Notes under the pieces: model-generated | What the model was told of the DNA's origin: nothing | Database searches by the model: none | Seen by the model: only the letters and a program-made list of their open reading frames with translations | Made by a program: the position numbers and the translations under genes | Shown here: in pieces, positions 61,803 through 64,000 of the stretch | Position numbering within the stretch: position 1 is the first letter of the stretch | Layout: each line of letters starts with the position of its first letter | Assembly (NCBI RefSeq): GCF_000021685.1 | Contig: NC_011959.1 | Location: 558,001 to 622,000, forward strand | DNA length: 64,000 nt | Direction of reading: 5' to 3' | DNA from: Thermomicrobium roseum DSM 5159 | GTDB taxonomy: Bacteria > Chloroflexota > Chloroflexia > Thermomicrobiales > Thermomicrobiaceae

Positions 61803-62384
61803 TCACAGCATTCTCCCGGGTTGCCGTCGAGCTGCCTGCCGGTATGCCTCGGCATCCTTGCGGGCAAGGCGCCCGATTTCGCGCGTCAGTTCTTCGATTC
61901 GCTGCAGAACGGTCGCTAAATAGTCTTCCGGAGCTCCCGACTCCACACCGGCAGTAGGATCGAGCGGGTCGCGCCAGATCGCCACTGATCCAGCCTCGCT
62001 GTCGAAGCGGAGGAGCGGGGCGAAGGTGCTGGCATGCTCTTTCCGGTCGAGCCACCACAGCCAACCGGAACGCGGCCTGAGCTGTTCTTCGATGAGGTCC
62101 AACACCGCACTCTCTACCTGCACAGCAACAAAGCGAGCCCGGAGGTTTCGCCAACTCACTCGTTCGGCCGGAAGCGGTTGGGGAAGCAAAAGATTGAAAC
62201 CGTGCAGGGCTGCCGTGACTGTCTTGAGTGCTTGGTCGATCACGGCGCAGGCGGCAGCCTCGGCGAGAACCGGACGTCGCGTGCGGAGCGCTTCGGTCAA
62301 GATGGCAAGTTGCTCGCGGGCACCCGCCAATCGACTCGCGATCTGCTGCTCGTTGGGTAAGGTCGATCGGTCCGGATCGTTCAC
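61803..62384 (-). CDS. Hypothetical protein
   Basis: 193 aa, not recognised. Helical and charged: an N-terminal region EQQIASRLAGAREQLAILTE, a middle with WRNLRARFVAVQVESAVLDL and GWLWWLDRKEHAS, and a C-terminal coiled-coil-like helix (YLATVLQRIEELTREIGRL). No signal peptide or membrane helix. The GTG start has AAGGA seven bases upstream, and composition is clearly coding. Same strand as ilvB but about 300 bases upstream of its leader, so a separate unit. Confidence 0.75.
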   Translation of the reverse strand: MNDPDRSTLPNEQQIASRLAGAREQLAILTEALRTRRPVLAEAAACAVIDQALKTVTAALHGFNLLLPQPLPAERVSWRNLRARFVAVQVESAVLDLIEEQLRPRSGWLWWLDRKEHASTFAPLLRFDSEAGSVAIWRDPLDPTAGVESGAPEDYLATVLQRIEELTREIGRLARKDAEAYRQAARRQPGRML

Positions 62385-62756
62385 AACGCTGTCCTTCGTT
62401 CCCGGCGAAGTATGACTCGTACTCGAGCAGGCTGCAAGCCCGATGGTAGCACGTCAGGGAATAAGGGGGACGACGCGATACCTTTGATTTCCTCGAGTTG
62501 CGTCGTGTCTGGCTGTACCAGGGCATGATGCCGCTCGTCCCGACTGAGCGCTGCTCCAGAAATGGGTTGTATCGGTCGACCGGGATGCGCTCCTCAGCAC
62601 CGGGAAATCGGGTCACCCGACCGTGCCGATGACAGCGAGCAAAAAGCCGTGTCGGGAAGCGGAGCCGGGAAGTGATCGGTCAGTGATCATCGTTGCCGGA
62701 ATCGCACGATGGAGTCGTGCACCGTCGGCGCTGTGGAAGAACGAGCAGGAGACTTC
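62385..62756. other. Intergenic region, no supported gene
   Basis: About 370 bases between divergent genes. Short frames only; nothing recognisable. Confidence 0.4.
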
Positions 62757-62785
62757 TTGACGAGCAGCACAGAAGCGACTACGAT
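62757..62785 (+). promoter_or_regulatory. Predicted promoter of the response regulator gene
   Basis: TTGACG (62757-62762), 17-bp spacer, TACGAT (62780-62785), 76 bases before the ATG. Confidence 0.6.
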
Positions 62786-62861
62786 GGAATCGCTGCGGAT
62801 CAGGTCGACAACGGGGACGATCCTGTCCCGGTATCGATTGCCGGGGTGATGGGGGGTTGGC

Positions 62862-63566
62862 ATGCGGAGGCGACTCGTCCTTCTCGTCGACGGTGATCCG
62901 GTCATCCAGCGTTTGCTCCGGGCTACCTTGACGACGCGCGGCTACAGCCTCGTCGTCGCGGCGACGGCAGAGGCGGCATTGGGCGCGCTCGATCGGCATG
63001 AGCCGGATCTCGTGCTCCTGGATATCGTGCTTCCGGATCGCTGCGGGTTCGAATTACTGCAGGATATCCGCCTGCGGTCAGCCGTGCCGGTGATCATCGT
63101 CAGCGCTCGCGCCGCTCCGGACGATCGCATCCGAGGGTTCGAGTTGGGTGCCGATGACTTCGTTGCCAAGCCGTTTTATCTCGATGAACTCGTCGCGCGC
63201 ATCGAGGCAGTCCTGCGCCGTACCTCTCCAACTGTGGATCGGTCACCACTCTTGCAATACGATCGCGTGACGATCGACCTGGCGAATCGACGCGTCTTCG
63301 TCGATGGCCAGGAAGTCCGACTCAGCCGAACCGAGTGGTCGCTCCTGGAACAGTTGGCCCGTCAACCCGGTCGGGTGGTGCGCCACAGTGAACTCCTCAG
63401 TCATGTCTGGGGGCCGGAGTTCATTCGCGAGACCTATTACCTGCGCACGTGGGTGAGCCGGTTGCGGGCTAAACTGCGCGACGACGAGGAGCCGCATCGC
63501 ATCATCCAGACCCGGCCGGGACTCGGCTATCGGCTGGCCGACCCAGCTGTTCCCGTCACGGCGTGA
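62862..63566 (+). CDS. OmpR-family response regulator
   Basis: 234 aa. Receiver domain (1-120): phosphoacceptor Asp54 in LVLLDIVLPD, Ser81 in IIVSAR and Lys103 in VAKPF. The acidic pocket reads D10-G11-D12, so the second of the usual Asp pair is Gly. The C-terminal winged helix (135-225) has VRLSRTEWSLLEQLARQPGR, WGPEFIRETYYLRTWVSRLR and TRPGLGYRL, the OmpR/PhoB DNA-binding domain. No histidine kinase gene is adjacent in the window. The spacing to its promoter suggests single transcription. Confidence 0.94.
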   Translation: MRRRLVLLVDGDPVIQRLLRATLTTRGYSLVVAATAEAALGALDRHEPDLVLLDIVLPDRCGFELLQDIRLRSAVPVIIVSARAAPDDRIRGFELGADDFVAKPFYLDELVARIEAVLRRTSPTVDRSPLLQYDRVTIDLANRRVFVDGQEVRLSRTEWSLLEQLARQPGRVVRHSELLSHVWGPEFIRETYYLRTWVSRLRAKLRDDEEPHRIIQTRPGLGYRLADPAVPVTA

Positions 63567-64000
63567 CAACCGCGCACTGGAGCGGGAAAAGCGTTTCTGC
63601 CCGATCGGACGACTGAGTCTCGCGCTGGCCGCCTTCTCGATACGCAGCAGCGGGAACGACCCGTGCATCGAGTGCCACCCGTTCGAGCTGTGACCCACGT
63701 TTTCCTCCATTCGTGCCTGTCTTGCAGCAAGGTGGTCGGTTTCGAGCGGTCGGTCGGCATCCGATGATCCCTTCTGGTTCGCTTACAGGGGCTAGCGTTC
63801 TGGTGCGTTGGTGTAGCCTGGATGGGTGACCGATGTCTGGCTAACCGCGCACTGCTGTCCCGGGGCGGCCCGGGTGACTCATACCTCGTGAATCTTCCGC
63901 GGTCGTTCGAACGTTCGTGAGTGGTCGTCAAATTCGGTCTTGCGGCCCTGGGCACCGATGTGAGAACTCGGTCCGCCGAACGGGAACCGGTTCGGCGCAT
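63567..64000. other. Region to window end, no supported gene
   Basis: 434 bases. A minus-strand frame runs off the window edge but is Arg/Ser/Thr-rich with no domain and overlaps the response regulator antisense, so it is not called. A partner kinase could lie beyond the edge. Confidence 0.4.

Noticed and set aside
63527..64000. Minus-strand frame running off the window end
   Set aside because: Arg/Thr/Ser-rich composition, no domain, partly antisense to the response regulator.
1..64000. CRISPR arrays, intact insertion sequences or rRNA genes
   Set aside because: No regularly spaced repeats, transposase motifs with terminal repeats, or rRNA sequence were seen.

Overview
The window is high-GC bacterial DNA that reads most like a thermophilic Chloroflexota of the Thermomicrobia type (Thermomicrobium or a close relative). 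This is an inference from gene content: FhaA/FhaB-type FHA proteins, an archaeal-type ProRS, form-II molybdenum hydroxylase genes, envelope proteins with YFPETG/QYFERA repeats, GTG and TTG starts, and single-copy core genes (rpsO-pnp, ilvBNC, proS, pfkA, nadCA) that suggest a chromosome. No taxonomic search could be run.

Layout. 0-2.3 kb: the 5' end of sucA and a FAD-dependent oxidoreductase, both minus. 2.9-6.6 kb: an overlapping plus-strand set mgtE / metallo-beta-lactamase hydrolase / MFS transporter. 6.7-11.3 kb, minus: polX behind a sigma-like gene, then a membrane-anchored repeat protein. 11.4-23.3 kb is the most distinctive block. On the minus strand lie FdrA/YlbE/YlbF-type genes (oxamate carbamoyltransferase, AllF/AllG/AllH) and a carbamate kinase. 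On the plus strand, diverging from them, lie a three-subunit molybdenum hydroxylase, two cyclase-family metal hydrolases and a zinc alcohol dehydrogenase. Together they look like a pathway that oxidises and opens a nitrogen-containing compound and recovers ATP from carbamoyl phosphate. 23.3-26.6 kb: a cation P-type ATPase and a broken thioesterase gene.

26.6-29.3 kb is gene-poor: two tRNA-Thr genes, then a heavily decayed tyrosine integrase with repeat sequences next to the tRNA, as left by an old integrated element. 29.3-32.1 kb: a lipoprotein cytochrome c, nadC and nadA. 32.4-35.3 kb: a TPP-riboswitch-controlled thiZ-thiX-thiY uptake operon (minus). 36-40.5 kb: a small unknown protein, a blue-copper lipoprotein, RNase Z, a gamma-glutamyltransferase-family enzyme and a DUF3090 protein. 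40.9-46.5 kb: a lipoprotein glycoside hydrolase, a HypE-like protein, pfkA, proS and three tRNAs (Ser-GGA, Ser-CGA, Arg-GCG).

46.7-54.9 kb: rpe, a molybdopterin-binding-domain protein, fhaA and fhaB, a second glycoside hydrolase carrying the envelope repeats and coupled to a GT2 glycosyltransferase, then DUF167, larE and a flippase-like membrane protein. 54.9-61.6 kb: pnp, rpsO, ilvC, ilvN and ilvB (all minus). ilvB has a clear upstream attenuator: promoter, a leader peptide rich in Val/Leu/Ile codons, and competing hairpins. 61.8-64 kb: a hypothetical protein and an OmpR-type response regulator with an altered acidic pocket.
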